From Massospora cicadina (Eukaryota > Entomophthoromycota > Entomophthoromycetes > Entomophthorales > Entomophthoraceae), in contig JAKSZP010000138.1 in NCBI GenBank assembly GCA_022478985.1, forward strand, positions 1 to 64,000: 64,000 bases of DNA. Reading direction: 5' to 3'. The translations under genes were made by a program, and so were the position numbers. Position 1 is the stretch's first letter; each line of letters opens with the position of its first letter. This document shows positions 11,850 to 22,795 of the stretch, piece by piece. The notes beneath the pieces are model-generated. The model was not told where the DNA came from. It did not search any database and saw only the letters and a list, made by a program, of their open reading frames with translations.

Positions 11850-12183
11850 GCATGTAGACTAATACACTATGACTTACCCTACACGTAACCGCGCCAAAAC
11901 CAGCTACCAGAATGCAATTTTGGCTGACGGGGTTTCTAACACAGCCACAAATCAGTTGGGCAAGAGGGCTCAGACAATTGTCCACAAGCAAGACAACCTT
12001 GCTGAGGTAACATCCCTAGTCCTTATATCGGAAAACTCTATATTATGTAATTTAGGAGCTATAGTTAAGATGATACTAGCACCAAGAAAGAGGGATAGCC
12101 CTCTAGAAAGCTCATACAAGGATGCAATAGCCTTGTCAAAGTCTGAGAAGTAGTCAATGAGCAGTTACCCTTAGGGTTTATTA
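11850..12183 (-). pseudogene. gag fragment related to the 30-kb gag, cut by element A
   Basis: The plus-strand DNA at 11900-12165 aligns by eye with 29900-30140, including matched blocks at 12066-12165 and 30055-30145, in the same orientation. The latter lies in a minus-strand chromovirus gag, so this is a second, truncated copy. The homologous DNA resumes at 14116 on the far side of element A and continues to about 14440, matching 30200-30420 and 30990-31140. A plus-strand open frame across 11869-12153 is a by-product. Left truncation is at about 11850-11870. Confidence 0.68.
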
Positions 12184-14115
12184 GTTTTAGTTAACCAAGA
12201 TAAGCCAACCAGGAGATAGACATTACCAAACTAAAAACTTAGTCTAAAATAACGTAACTAATTGATTCAAACAAAATGCCCAAATGAGTGGTTGAATGAA
12301 TCACACCAAACAAAAATAACCAACCAGGTGGGCAGCGGAAAATGCTTATCCCTCCATGGCAGAAGGGGAGGGGGTTTGGGGGGCTCACTTCAGCAGCAGC
12401 TATCTCTTCCCAGAGTAGGGTGCGTGTCAAGCCAGATAGCAAGAGCGTTGGGGCATCGGCAGAATGTGGTTTAATATTACTGATAAATGGTACTTCCAAT
12501 TAATTGCCAAACATAAAAATGGCAGCAATATATTTGGCTAAAGCTTTTTTGGCTTTAATGCGGGCATATGGTAGTTTAATGAACGTTGCAATTTTGGTTC
12601 AGGTGATATTAGCTTTTGGATTTCGTGCTAAAGTTACCACGTTCTGGATAGCTTTGGTGACATTTTTGTGAAGTTGTTTTACGTTAATCTTACATTTTGG
12701 AGTATGAAATTGGGGATAACATGAGGTGGAAATCCTCCTGCAAGCGCTGCCACTGATTTAGTGGCAGCTTTTCAGAGGGGATGGCAATCTAGTGTGGCGG
12801 CTGCTTCTACTGCAAGCTGGTGATTGCTGTGGAATAGTTCAGCGTTTGGCTTTGAGGCATATAAACGAGGGGGGAATTCTGCATCCCATTTTGCATTGCA
12901 GAACCGGTCAACTTGCAGCAATGGTTCTTCGATGATATTACCTGAATCATCAATTTCATCCAAAAACTCCCATGGGTTCTGGCAAAATTGAATCGGGGAA
13001 TCGGCGTATGGTTGAGGATTGGTTGATTTATTTAACGTTGCATGGGAACAGACTGGGGTCTAATCCTGCACTTGATTGGAAGATTCATGCGTGGCACTGG
13101 GACACGGTGGAGGCTGATTTGTGGCTGCAAGTGCAGCTGTAGCAACAGGCTTTGTGGGAGGGGGAGGTAGGATTGTATCCTAAACCAGAATTGCCACTGG
13201 GTGGGCGGCAGATTGGTGGCCATCAGACAAACTATTAGCACCATTGGAAGCTACTAGATATGGGCACTTGCATTTTGAGTGGGATAACTTGAAACAGGAT
13301 GGACAAAAGTCCATCCACCCTCGACGCAGTCCCAGAATGGATGGTTGGGGGTCAGATGGGATAACTGCGCGAGGGGGAATTAATGGGGCAATTTTGTTCA
13401 TTTCAGGGCTGATTGTGGCATACGCCTGAGGCCCAGCGAGGCGTGTGGCCCATTTAAGACCACAAATAGCAAAATGGGGTTGGAGCCATAGGCTGCCAAA
13501 CCTTCCATCAGCTCCTGGTGGAGCACCTCAGGGGGAAGGTGGGTAGGCAAACCAGCAAACTGAACCACCAAGGTGGTGTCCGCTGGGAGCTGGGTGCATG
13601 TTGTTGGGATAGGTGTATCCTGGAAGATCAGGGGCACCGTTGCTGCAGTGGCAGCATCAGCTTCACAAGTGAAGCTGAGATTAAAATACCCCTTATAAGA
13701 ACAGAAGTCAATAAAACAGGCTGGTGTCATCACCGCCAGAGCCATTTTTGATGATGGCTTGGTCGTTGTATGGGAAAAGTTTCCCAAGTTTGACCCTAAG
13801 GCTGAAATGTATGTTGCTCCAAGGGAGCACCAGGGGGGCAGCGGGGCACACCTTGGGATCATGCAAGGTGGGCGATGAGATTCTTTGAAAGAACGAATTT
13901 TCCCATGGGTTTGGTATGACTGGGCAACCCAGTCCGAGAACGTTTTTCTGTTGGATGGAAAATGGCAGGTGGAGTTTTGCCACTTCCCCACACTGGGGCA
14001 GCTGGCGGGGAATACAATGACATCAGAGCAAAACTATGGCGGGCGATTAAGTTTTACTTTTTACTAATCATAAAAATTGCTATGAAAGTTACACTGAGCA
14101 GAAAGAGGATAAATT
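12184..14115 (-). mobile_element. element A, ORF1-only LINE-like retroelement
   Basis: A minus-strand element of about 1.9 kb, the same family as B (15795-17710) and C (20675-22616). It encodes one decayed ORF of about 500-550 residues. The N-terminal half contains TTLVVQFAGLPTHLPPEVLH and GLAAYGSNPI (near 13480-13570). A zinc knuckle CPSCFKLSHSKCKC (CX2CX4HX4C) follows at about 13265-13305, then a Gln/Pro-rich linker and a conserved C-terminal part with NHQLAVEAAATLDCHPL. There is no RT or endonuclease. The 5' end is CT-rich and the 3' end carries the motif shared with B, C and the LINE. A possible imperfect 14-bp target duplication (12170-12183 and 14116-14129, 11 of 14 matching) interrupts a chromovirus gag. 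Ends are less certain than for B and C. Confidence 0.78.
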
Positions 14116-14440
14116 CTTTGGTTTTATTTGTAAAAGGAAGTTTCTTATTTTTGATTTATCAAGTTTATTAAATATCTTTATGGAAGGCAAAACTACTTTG
14201 TGAAACTTCGCTAGTTTGATTTATACACTAATTACTGAGGCATAGGGGGCCTTGTTCTCCATGTAGTCTGCATACAACTTCTTGATGGTAGTATAATCTG
14301 AGGATCAAGACCCTCATTTTTCATATAGACCTGTTACAGAACTTGGGAATGTACCTTTGAAGTTCTCAGAACTTTTTGAATTCTTTTCGCATTGAATTAA
14401 TATCAAAGCCCATTCCTTTGCTGACAACTTTATCACTAAA
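14116..14440 (-). pseudogene. upstream part of the chromovirus gag or leader
   Basis: Continues the gag copy interrupted by element A. The DNA aligns with 30200-30420 and with 30990-31140, so it represents the 5' leader and N-terminal gag of the same chromovirus family. A minus-strand frame near 14366-14440 ends with NSMRKEFKKF. Too decayed for domain assignment. Confidence 0.55.
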
Positions 14441-14790
14441 TTTTGAATAATTCAAATTTTTTTGCAGAATCTGATTTGTCAGATACCATTTACAAGTGGC
14501 TTGTCCAGCTTCAGCCAATTGTGTCAGCATCTGTTTATTCAGAATGCCATTTACAAGGCTTTCTTTTATCATTAACCTTATTAGCGATATTAGATTTGGC
14601 AGCATCTGGTTGTCCTGAGTGCCATTTATGAGGAATTCCATTCTCATCGCTGTTTTTAGTAATATTTCATTTGGCAGCATCTTGTTGGGTAACGCGCAAT
14701 CTATGAGGATTTCCATCCTCATCATCATTTTTGGTAAATTTAGATTTTATGGCGTCTGATTTTCAAAAATGCCATTTTTAAAATCCTTGG
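14380..14790 (-). repeat. coding tandem repeat, 75-bp (25-residue) units
   Basis: At least five imperfect 75-bp units on the minus strand. In the frame with the most natural composition each unit resembles DENGIPHKWHSGQPDAAKSN; clear examples are NDDEDGNPHR, DENGIPHKWHSGQPDAAK and KWHSE with TDAD. An equivalent array lies at 40240-40650. Another frame of the same repeats is open over 14366-14728 because 75 is a multiple of three. I do not recognise the repeat. It lies in frame with, and downstream of, the chromodomain at 14880-15110, but also next to gag, so its parent ORF is uncertain. Confidence 0.75.
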
Positions 14791-14879
14791 CTATTGTACC
14801 CATCCACTTTGGCCCTGGTCTTTGCAATGGGTAAGATTAGGTATTTGTTAGTCAGAAAATTCCTCAGCCATTACACCAC

Positions 14880-15794
14880 TCTCCCATATGAGAGCCTCCT
14901 TTGGCCCCAGATCTCTCCACCTTCTGTGGGCAGTTGATGAAGTTATTATAGTTTTTAGGTGGACTCTTTCACTGTATATCCTAAACACTTAATTAGGTAT
15001 CAGTGCTTCCCTTAGGAGAACTTTATGTCTAGGGGTTTTCGCCACCTCAAACTCAACCTCATCTGGGTTGCCCAAGTGAACTGGCGCCAGCTTCTTGGGA
15101 AGAGGACTTTCAAACTTCTTAAGTTGTAAAACGTGCAGTACAGGATGCATGTGAGACCCCCATGGAAATCAAGTTTGTAGTTTACTTTATTTATTTGATA
15201 GGACCTTGTATGGGCTCAAGGTGATTAGTACAAGTTTCATGAATCTAGTGTGAACCAAGTAGTTCTTTGCATTAATCATTACCAAGTCTTCTTCTTTCAG
15301 CATCAAGTCCTCAGATTAATGAGCATCAGACTTATCTTATGAATCTCTACACAATCATTAAAATCACTAATAATGTTACCGTTTATTCTTCATCTAGGCT
15401 GCCAGGCTGTTTGCCACTGGGTTCAGACTTCTGGGTTAGTTTCCTACCATCTTAGGGTAAACTCATAGTTCACTATGGAGGGCGACATTCCCATAGATGA
15501 GTGCTTTAAATTATTGTAGATGAACTGGGCTAGTTTCAGTCAGTTGGTATGGCGTTAATGTTGGGAGTCATGTAGCACCACAGGTACTTCTCAAGAACTT
15601 GATTAATACAATTGGTTTAGCCATCAGGCTGTAGGTGGTAGTCTGATGATTTTCACAGTCTGATATAAATATTATCCAGTAGGTGTTGACAGAAATGCGA
15701 GATGGATTGTGGGCCTCTATCTGAAACTATCTCCTTGAGGAGGCCATAGTGGGAGAACACCCCATTCACAAATACTGACTGTGCCCTTTGCCAT
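14880..15794 (-). pseudogene. integrase C-terminal half with chromodomain
   Basis: On the minus strand the integrase core is visible at about 15600-15760: DRGPQSIS (second catalytic Asp region) and later YHLQPDG, the usual YHPQTDGQTE position with stops replacing Gln codons. Near the C-terminus a chromodomain reads DEVEFEVAKTPRHKVLLREA, then after a frameshift YLIKCLGYTVKEST, at about 15080-14930. Chromodomains bind methylated histone tails and steer integration to heterochromatin in related elements. Element B separates this part from the upstream integrase at 17711-18230. Multiple stops. Confidence 0.78.
15781..15794. repeat. left 14-bp target duplication of element B
   Basis: GTGCCCTTTGCCAT here matches GTGCCCTTTGCTAT at 17711-17724 with one mismatch. 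It marks the integration site of element B inside the integrase gene. Confidence 0.85.
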
Positions 15795-17710
15795 TTTATT
15801 TAACCAAGGTAAGCTGACCAGGGGACGGACATTACTGAACTAAAACTAAAAATCATAATAAAAAATAACAATTCAAACAAAACGCCCAAAATGGATGGAT
15901 CAATTGAATCATAACTAACAAAATATTAAACCAGGTGGGCAGCAAATACTGCTATCCCTCCATGGTGGATGGGGAGGGGGATCGGGGGGCTCATCTTTAG
16001 CCACATCCATCTCATCCCAGAGTAGGGTACGTGTTAAGGTAGATAATAAGGGTGTGGGGGCATTGGCGGCATGAGGTTTGAGATCCTTGATGACTGGAAC
16101 TTCTGGATAGTTACCAGCCATCATTATACCAACGATGTATCTAGCCAAAGCATCTTCAGCTTTTGAGGCGGGCATTTGAGAACTTAAATATTTGGTAATG
16201 TCGGTTTGGGTTATTTTTCTTTCAGATTACGTGCTACTGTTACCACGCTCTGGATGGCTTCAGTGACATTTTTGTGTAAAGTTTTCATGTTGATCTTACT
16301 TTGTTCTTTAAGATTTTTGGGGATGACGGGAGGTGGAATTCCTCCTGCAATCACAGCCACAGATTTGGGTGCAACTTTGCAAAGTGGACAGCAATCTGGT
16401 GTGGAGGCTGCTTCTACTGCAAGCTGGTGGTCGCTGTAGAATGGTTTGGTGTTAGGTTGTGGGACATATTTCAAAGGCGGGAAATTTGCATCCCATTCTG
16501 CATTACAGAGCCGCTCGACTTACAGCGTCAGTTTCTAAATGACGTTACCTGATTCAACAATTTTATCCAATAATTTCTCATGGACCTTAATTGAATTGGA
16601 TTGGGGAATCAGCGTATGGTTGAGGTTTTTTGATTCATTTGCAGATGCATGGAATAGAACTGGGATCCAATCTGATGTTTGGTTTGATGGATTATTTATG
16701 GCATTGGGGCAAGGTGGATGCTGATTGGTGGCTGTAGGTGCGGCTGCAGCATCAGGCATTGGAGGAGGGGAAGTTAGGATTTTACCCCATGTTGGAGTTG
16801 GTGAGGGGTGGGCAGCAGATTGGTGGGTGTTGGGAAAACTTTTGGCATTGGTGGAAGTTTCTGAGTATGGGCATTTGCATTTTGAGTTGTCTAACTCAAA
16901 ACAGGATGGACAGTCGTCCATCCGCCCTCAACGCGGGCCCAGAATGGATGGTTGGGGGCAGATGGGATGGTGGCATGAGGGGGAATTGCCAAAGAAATTT
17001 TTGTAAATTCAGGGCTGATTGTGGCATATGCCCAAGGCTCAGTGAGGCGTGTGGCCCCTTTTGGGACCACAAATTGTAAGATGGGGTTGGCGCAGTAGGC
17101 TGCCAAACCTTCCATCAGCACCTAGTGGAGCACTTCAGGGGGAGGTGGGTGGGCAAACCAGCGAACTGAACCACCAAGGTGGTGTCCATTGGGAGCCAGG
17201 TCCAAGTTGTTGGGAGGGGAATATTGCTAAAAATTAATGGCACCGTTGCTGCAGTGGCTGCATCAGCTTCACAGGGAAGCCAAGATCAAAGTATTCCTTA
17301 TAGGGGCGGAAGTCAATAAAACAGGATGTTGTCTTCACTGCCTGAGCCATTTCGATAATGGCTCGGTTGTTGTAGGGGAAGAATTTACCATATTTGACCC
17401 TAAGGCTGAAATGCATGTTGCTCCAGGGGAGCACCAGGGGGCATTGAGGTACCGCTTGGGTTCAGGTTAGATGGACATCAAGATCCTTGGGAGGAACAAA
17501 TCGTCCCAGGGTTTGGAATGACTGGGCGAGCCAGTCTGAGCGCGTTTTCCTGTCAGATGGAAAATGGGGGAGTTTTGCTGCTGCCCCACACTGGGACAGT
17601 TGGCGGGGGATCCAATGACATCAGAGCAAGACTTCAGTGTGTGATTAAGTGTTTGCTTTTAATTTACTGAGTTAATTTGCTCGGAAAGTTATGCTGAGAA
17701 GAGAGAGAAG
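15795..17710 (-). mobile_element. element B, ORF1-only LINE-like retroelement
   Basis: A 1916-bp minus-strand element flanked by a 14-bp target duplication. Its 5' end is CTTCTCTCTCTTCTCAGC; its 3' end has the CCCCTGGTCAGCTTACC motif and a short TTAAATAAA tail. One decayed ORF runs from about 17600 to 15940. Visible parts in order: an N-terminal region with LGKxFPYN-like and RPYKxYFDLxF-like segments, the GLAAYCANPI segment near 17080-17120, the zinc knuckle CPSCFELDNSKCKC at about 16860-16910, a Pro/Asn/Ser-rich linker, and the C-terminal HQLAVEAASTPDCCPLC followed by IAGGIPPPVIP (16440-16300) and ALARYIVGIMMAGNYPEVP. No polymerase domain. It probably moved using a LINE RT in trans. Confidence 0.85.
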
Positions 17711-18230
17711 GTGCCCTTTGCTATAATCTTTGAAGTACATGGAAAGAATTTGTCATATATGTTAGTTGTTCACCACCATCATGACAGCATCATAACCCCT
17801 AAGTTTTGGAAGTCTTATTAGTAATCTACGCTTAGTGAGGACCAGGTCATCTCTGCAATCTGGAGGGCTTTAGTTTCTCAAAGGACTCCTTTCTGCCATG
17901 TTTAATTCAGGCGCAGTTTATGCATTTTGAGATGTACTTCCTCACTGTAACTAGACATACCATCCACTAGTAGCTTTATTACAGGGGTTCTATCATTTTA
18001 TCCATCCCTGGGTGTCCTTCCAAGGGCTGGTTATGGAAAGCACTTGTTAATATACTGACTGGATTAATAGCAAATTAGATATCTATTTATATTGAACTAT
18101 AAGTTGTGGCTTCTTTTTAAATACTAATGGTTCCCAACCAAGAGGGGGTCCTCCATTCATCTTTGTATGCTAGGTGCCAAACATAGGGATTATTATATAA
18201 TAATAAAATTCTTGACATGGTGTCTCAGCG
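17711..18230 (-). pseudogene. integrase N-terminal half
   Basis: Minus-strand continuation of the integrase split by element B. The HHCC zinc region is readable at about 18060-17890 with EGHPGMDKMIE and KYISKCINCA. The start of the catalytic core follows as LPKLRGYDAVMMVVNNL at about 17830-17780. Upstream, a linker near 18160 may contain the DGLLYF-type segment. Beyond about 18230 homology is lost. Stops occur throughout. Confidence 0.75.
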
Positions 18231-18529
18231 TTGGCCTAAGCATCCATATATGAGGAGGAGGGTTTGGGGGTTCTTGTCCAGTGGGTGCTTCAGGGGGTGA
18301 GCAAAGGCGGAAAGAAAGAGGGTTGAATTTTCAGAGGCATGGGGAAGAAGAAAATAGATATGTTGGTTCTCCTCATCAATGAGTCCAGTAGTGTGCATCA
18401 CCTCAACAAATTAAGAAAGCTGATGTTCAGTGAAAAAGATGAGTTTAGGCATGCAATTGAAGAACTTGATACGCTGGTAGGTCTGAGATTAGTTGAGGTC
18501 AAGAAATAGAAGATTTTGCCGCATCAATG
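18231..18529. other. unassigned segment between integrase and LTR
   Basis: About 300 bp with G-rich plus-strand sequence near 18250-18300. It faintly resembles the proline-rich C-terminal coding end of elements A and B (read on the minus strand), but the match is too weak to assign. Confidence 0.3.
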
Positions 18530-18574
18530 TGTCAGATTCTGGAGGATGACTCAAAAATAGACTTTTGACAACCA

Positions 18575-18795
18575 TCGCTCAGGCCAGTTATCCTTACAAT
18601 CAACTTAGGCCAATTCTCTTTTAACAACTTGGGTCAAATATCCGTACTTAACTCAGTCTGATTAACCTTTTAACAGCAGGATGATTACACTTACAATCAA
18701 CTTTGGTCTATAACCTTTTAATAACTCTGGCCAAATTTCCTTTTATTAACTTAGGATAGTTACCTTTTCAACAACTTGGCAATTGGTCATGATTA
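18575..18795. repeat. degenerate short tandem repeat, about 25-28 bp units
   Basis: About seven loosely similar units, each an AACTTGG-like core followed by a CCTTTTAAC-like end, with variable spacing. They sit near the start of the LTR-like repeat. The compact LTR at 24241-25099 has only a trace of this pattern, so local expansion is likely. Confidence 0.55.
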
Positions 18796-19051
18796 TTTGT
18801 GTGCAATATTAACTTTATATCAAGAAATCGTCCAGGGATTGAAACCCATACATTTCTAAAAACCCATGGACCAATAACGACATTAAGATTGCCCCTTGAA
18901 ATATCACAATCAGTTTTCCACCCTATGGCGAATTTTGTACATCAACGCTCATAATCAGAATGATAGCATTTGATCATGGATAGTCCAAATAGGAGTCCTA
19001 GTGCTATTGAGAATCCTGTCGTTAGCCTAATTAAAAGGATGTCACTAAGCT

Positions 19052-20135
19052 TGCTTCAAATTAGATCATTTGAAGCGATGTGCCCCAAAGCTTCCTCCTC
19101 CACTGCTTCCCCCATTCCTCCTTCTGGCGTCAGGCTGGCTGCTGTCTAGTCCAAAATTTCTGAGTGGGGCACTATCCTCCTGCCCCCACCTCAGCTAATT
19201 CTGCCGCTGCTTCCAAAGCAGCAGCCAACCAAAATTTAAATTTTTCTAAAAAATTTGTTAAAATTACGGAACCTTGAGCTGGTGGCTGAGACATTTTCAG
19301 CTGTTCTGCTGTGGTCAACTGTTTGCAGCAAAACAGGTTACACCACTGCACCAACACCAGTGGCTGGCTCAGCATCAGCCGAGTCAAATCCATTTGAGTG
19401 CCTCAAATGGATTGTTGATAGTGACTGGCCATATAATGTCAAGCCATATTTCGCTTTGGAGGAATTTTTTGTAAATCTTCCTGATTTGAGTCCCCACCAT
19501 TTTCAATCTATGAACAGTTTACTAGCTATAAAAATATAAAAAAATGGTGGTAGAAGCAGCAGCTGCTCCAGCCAACACCCTCCTCCGCCAACATCTCCAT
19601 GGAGCGATGAAACCCCTTGTTGAGGGTATTCTTATCCCAAATTTCCCCCATTATTTAGATGAGGATGCAAAATAAGATATTGAGGAGCTCACTTTTGGAG
19701 TGAGCTGCACTTGCATCGAAATGGTAAAAACTTCTCTGTTTGACTCCAATTATCCCAAGCCCACCAGCGCATCAATTCCTTCACTTGTGTGCCTGCTCTA
19801 ATCACTTTTTCTAAGCATCAACTTGCTCAATATATTAAGAAGATTGACACCGCCAGCCTCATTAATGAAGAAAACCCACAATTATACCTCCTTATTCCAC
19901 ATGTCACGGATGCCCAAACCATATGATGTCCGCCATGGTTCGCCAGCTAAAGCAGGCGCCAGACAAAAGTTTCTTAAATCTTTCTCACCTTTCTGATATG
20001 GCTTCTTAGGCTAAAAATTAGGGGCTATATTAAGAATTTTTTATTTACAATAATACCTTTTTTTGGCTCATTTGCAAATAAAGATGTGTGGCAGCTCCCC
20101 TTTTGGTTTGGGCACCACTAGTGCTAAAAAAAGAA
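19052..20135 (+). mobile_element. 5'-truncated ORF insertion related to element D
   Basis: This plus-strand insertion splits the LTR. A possible target duplication of up to 17 bp (AAGGATGTCACTAAGCT at 19035-19051 and a copy with one mismatch at 20134-20150) flanks it, although LTR-internal repeats blur this. The decayed ORF contains ASAESNPFECLKWIVDSDWP and FALEEFFVNLPDLSP (19380-19500), later HQLAQYIKKIDTASLINEEN. The same protein is encoded on the minus strand in element D, for example ESNPFKAIEWI near 23380. No RT or endonuclease is present. The function is not recognised. The 3' end at about 20125 is a short A-run. Confidence 0.6.
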
Positions 20136-20149
20136 GGATGTCACAAAGC

Positions 20150-20460
20150 TCAAAGTAAAAGCAAATTTCCTAATTATTGTATTTTGTCAGCTGTATGACA
20201 AACCTTGATTGCACTTGCAAATGGACAGCCCAAATGAAAGTACCTAATGCTATCAAGAGTTTTTAATGTCCCAATTAGGATACTCACGAAGCTGAATCAA
20301 TTCAAATTTCCTCCAGTAATCATATTTCATCATCTGTATGACAAATCTTAATATCACTTGCACATGGACAGCCCAAATGGGAGTATCTAGTGCTATCAAG
20401 AGGCCTTCCAATGTCCTTATTAGGGTTTATCATCTAGTTTATGTCGATGCAAATTTTCCC
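20150..20460 (+). repeat. tandem repeat, about 141-147 bp units in the LTR
   Basis: AAATTTCC-type unit starts at 20163, 20304 and 20451 give periods of 141 and 147 bp. Each of the first two units repeats the CTGTATGACAAA, CACTTGCA and GGACAGCCCAAAT blocks. A related partial unit lies at 18960-19050 before the insertion. The compact LTR relative has one unit, so the array is an expansion. Confidence 0.75.
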
Positions 20461-20660
20461 AGAAGTTGTATTTTTTCTGCTTTAAGATGAGACTCAAAAT
20501 TTACTGGCCTTATGACAATTTTGCACATTCAAGTTGCATTTTGTTTTACCTAAAACCTTACAGATTTTGGGAGTATTTTTCTACCAATATTCCTAGTAAA
20601 AGGTCATGGTTGTATCAGTTCAAGGGCCAAACTGAGGTGGAAAATAATATCTGTGGAAAT

Positions 20661-20674
20661 TGCATGCTCAGAGT
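20661..20674. repeat. left 14-bp target duplication of element C
   Basis: TGCATGCTCAGAGT matches TGTATGCTCAAAGT at 22617-22630 with two transition differences. It marks the insertion site of element C in the LTR. Confidence 0.82.
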
Positions 20675-22616
20675 CTCTCTTTTCTCTCAGCATAACTTTC
20701 CAAGAAAAATTACACAAATCAATAAAGCAAATCATAATCGCCCATAGTAGTTTTGCTCCAATGTCCTGGATTCTCCACCGGCTGCTCCAGTGTGGGGCAG
20801 TGGCAAAGCTCCCCCACCATTTTCTGTCCAGCAGGAAAACGCGCTTGGACTAGCTCACCCAGTCATTCCAAACCCATGGGATGATTCGTTCCTCCCAAGG
20901 ATCTTGACGTCCACCTTGCTCATACCCAAGTGGTACCTTGCTGCCATCTGGTACTCCCCCAGAGCAACATGCACTATGGCCTAAGGGTCGAATATGTAAA
21001 ACTCTTCCCATACCATGACCAAGCCATTACTATAATGGCACAGATGGTAATGACATCCGCTGGAATCATAGATTTCCGCCCTTATAAGGGGTATTTTGAT
21101 CTCAGCTTCACTTGTGAAGCTGACACTGCCACTGCAGCAACCGTGCCCCTGGTATTCCAGGGCACCCCTCTTCCCAGAACTTGGACCCAGTTCCCAGTGG
21201 ACACCACTTTGGTGGTCCAGTTTGCTGGTCTGCCCACCCACCTCCCCCTGAAGTGCTCCACCAGGAGCTGATGGATCGTTTGGCAGCCTATGGCTCCAAC
21301 CCCATCTTTATAATTTGTGGTCTCAAATGGGGCCACGCGACTCACTGGGATTCAGGCATATGCCACAATCAGCCCTGAATTTAGTAAAATCGCCATGTCG
21401 ATTCCCCCTCACACTGTTATTCCTTCAGCGCCTGACCATCCATTTTGGGCCCACATCGAGGGCAGGCGGACAATATTTCCATCATGTTTTGAGTTGGACC
21501 ACTCAAAATGCAAGTGCCCCTCATTAGCCACTTCCAATGGATTGGACTCATCCGCCAAGCTTCAATCCTCCAATCACCCCATACAAGTTCTGGCATGAGG
21601 CACAATCCTACCTCACCCTCCCCCAAAACCAGAAGCTACAGCTGCACCTGCAGCCACCAATCAGTCTCCTCCTCGCCCCAATGCCACACATGATTACTCT
21701 AATCAAGCATCAGAGTAGATCCCAGTTCAACTCCATGCTTCCTCCAAGAAATCAACCAAAATCTCAACTGTACGCCGATTCCCCAATTCAATTCAACCAA
21801 AACCCATGGGAGTTATTGGCTGAAATTGACAAATTAGGTAAGCTCATTAAAGAACCATCTCTGAAAATTGAGCGTCTTGTTAATGCAGAATGGGATGCCA
21901 AATAACCCCTTGACTATATACCCCACAGCCAAATGCTGAATCATTTTGCATGATCACCAGCTTGCAGTTGAAGCATCTGCAACACCAGATTATCATCCCC
22001 TTTGTAAAGCTGTCGCAAAATCAGTGGCGATGCTCACAGGAGGAATTCCACCTCCTGTTATCCTGAAAGTCTTACTCAAAAGAGTAAAAACAATGCAACA
22101 GTTACACAAAAATGTAAATGATGCTATCCAGAACGTTGTAGCTTTAGCACGTAATCCAAAAGCTAATATTACCTGAACCAAAATCGCCATGTTTGTTAAG
22201 CTCCCAGACGCCCACATTAAAGCTAAAAAAGGCTTGAGCAAAATATATTAGTGCCATATATCTAGCTGGCAATTTCCATGAAATACCAATTATTGACAAT
22301 ATTAAACCACATACTGCTGATGCCCCAACGCCCTTACTGTCTGCCTTTCATACTCTATTATGTGTGGAAGAAGCTGCTGCCAAAGATGAGCCCCCCAATC
22401 TCCCCTCCCCTTCTGCCATGGAGGGATAGGCGATTTTCGCTGCCCAGCTGGTTGGTTGTTTTTTTTTTTTTCAAAGTGTTTCACACAATCGCTCATTTGG
22501 GTATTTTGTCTGAACCAATTAGTTAAGTTAGTTTTTTAGTTTTAGTTTTAGTTTTAGTTTTGTAATATCCGTCTCCTGGTTGGCTTACTTCAAATAAATA
22601 GCTAAATAAAGAAAAT
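20675..22616 (+). mobile_element. element C, ORF1-only LINE-like retroelement
   Basis: A 1942-bp plus-strand element with a 14-bp target duplication. It starts CTCTCTTTTCTCTCAGC and ends in an AAATAAA-rich tail after repeated TTTTAG units and the CTCCTGGTTGGCTTAC motif. The decayed ORF (about 20760-22440) reads, across frameshifts: PPPFSVQQENALGLAHPVIP, LRVEYVKLFPYHDQAI, DFRPYKGYFDLSFTCEADTA (21070-21130), DTTLVVQFAGLPTHLP (21200-21250), RLAAYGSNPI, then PSCFELDHSKCKC, a knuckle whose first Cys is replaced by Phe. The C-terminal part has HQLAVEASATPDYHPLC and GGIPPPVI (21955-22060). No polymerase. This copy best defines both ends of the family. Confidence 0.87.
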
Positions 22617-22795
22617 GTATGCTCAAAGTTTGGCCAGTAGATCCCAAGAGGTATATACTGGCGCATGGCCTAATTGAATCTATCATCAAATTAGATCATC
22701 AGAATAAGATTACACTTAAATAATCATATAAACAATAATTTATTTAATTCTCTTTATCATCTTTTTATTAAGGGTAGTTCCTATTGAGAGTGTCG

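Larger units (their letters stand above)
18530..22795 (+). repeat. long LTR-like repeat, split by two insertions
   Basis: Pieces at 18530-19051, 20136-20674 and 22617-22795 align in order with the reverse complement of the compact LTR at 24241-25099. Anchors are the TGTCAG start, the CACTTGCA-TGGAC block, the GGGAGTATTTT block and GGCCAG with a TATA-like GAGGTATATA near 22650. The insertions are 19052-20135 and element C (20675-22616). The LTR ends near 22795, where the compact copy ends in TTGTCA. No convincing target duplication was found. This copy has extra internal tandem repeats. Confidence 0.68.

Noticed and set aside
11869..12153. Plus-strand 94-codon frame as a gene
   Set aside because: The DNA is homologous to a minus-strand gag at 29.9-30.1 kb, so the plus-strand frame is a by-product.
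13398..13991. Long minus-strand frame considered as a host gene
   Set aside because: It is the N-terminal half of element A, repeated in B and C.
14380..14790. 75-bp repeats considered as a CRISPR array
   Set aside because: Units are contiguous with no spacers, coding in character, and the context is eukaryotic transposon DNA.
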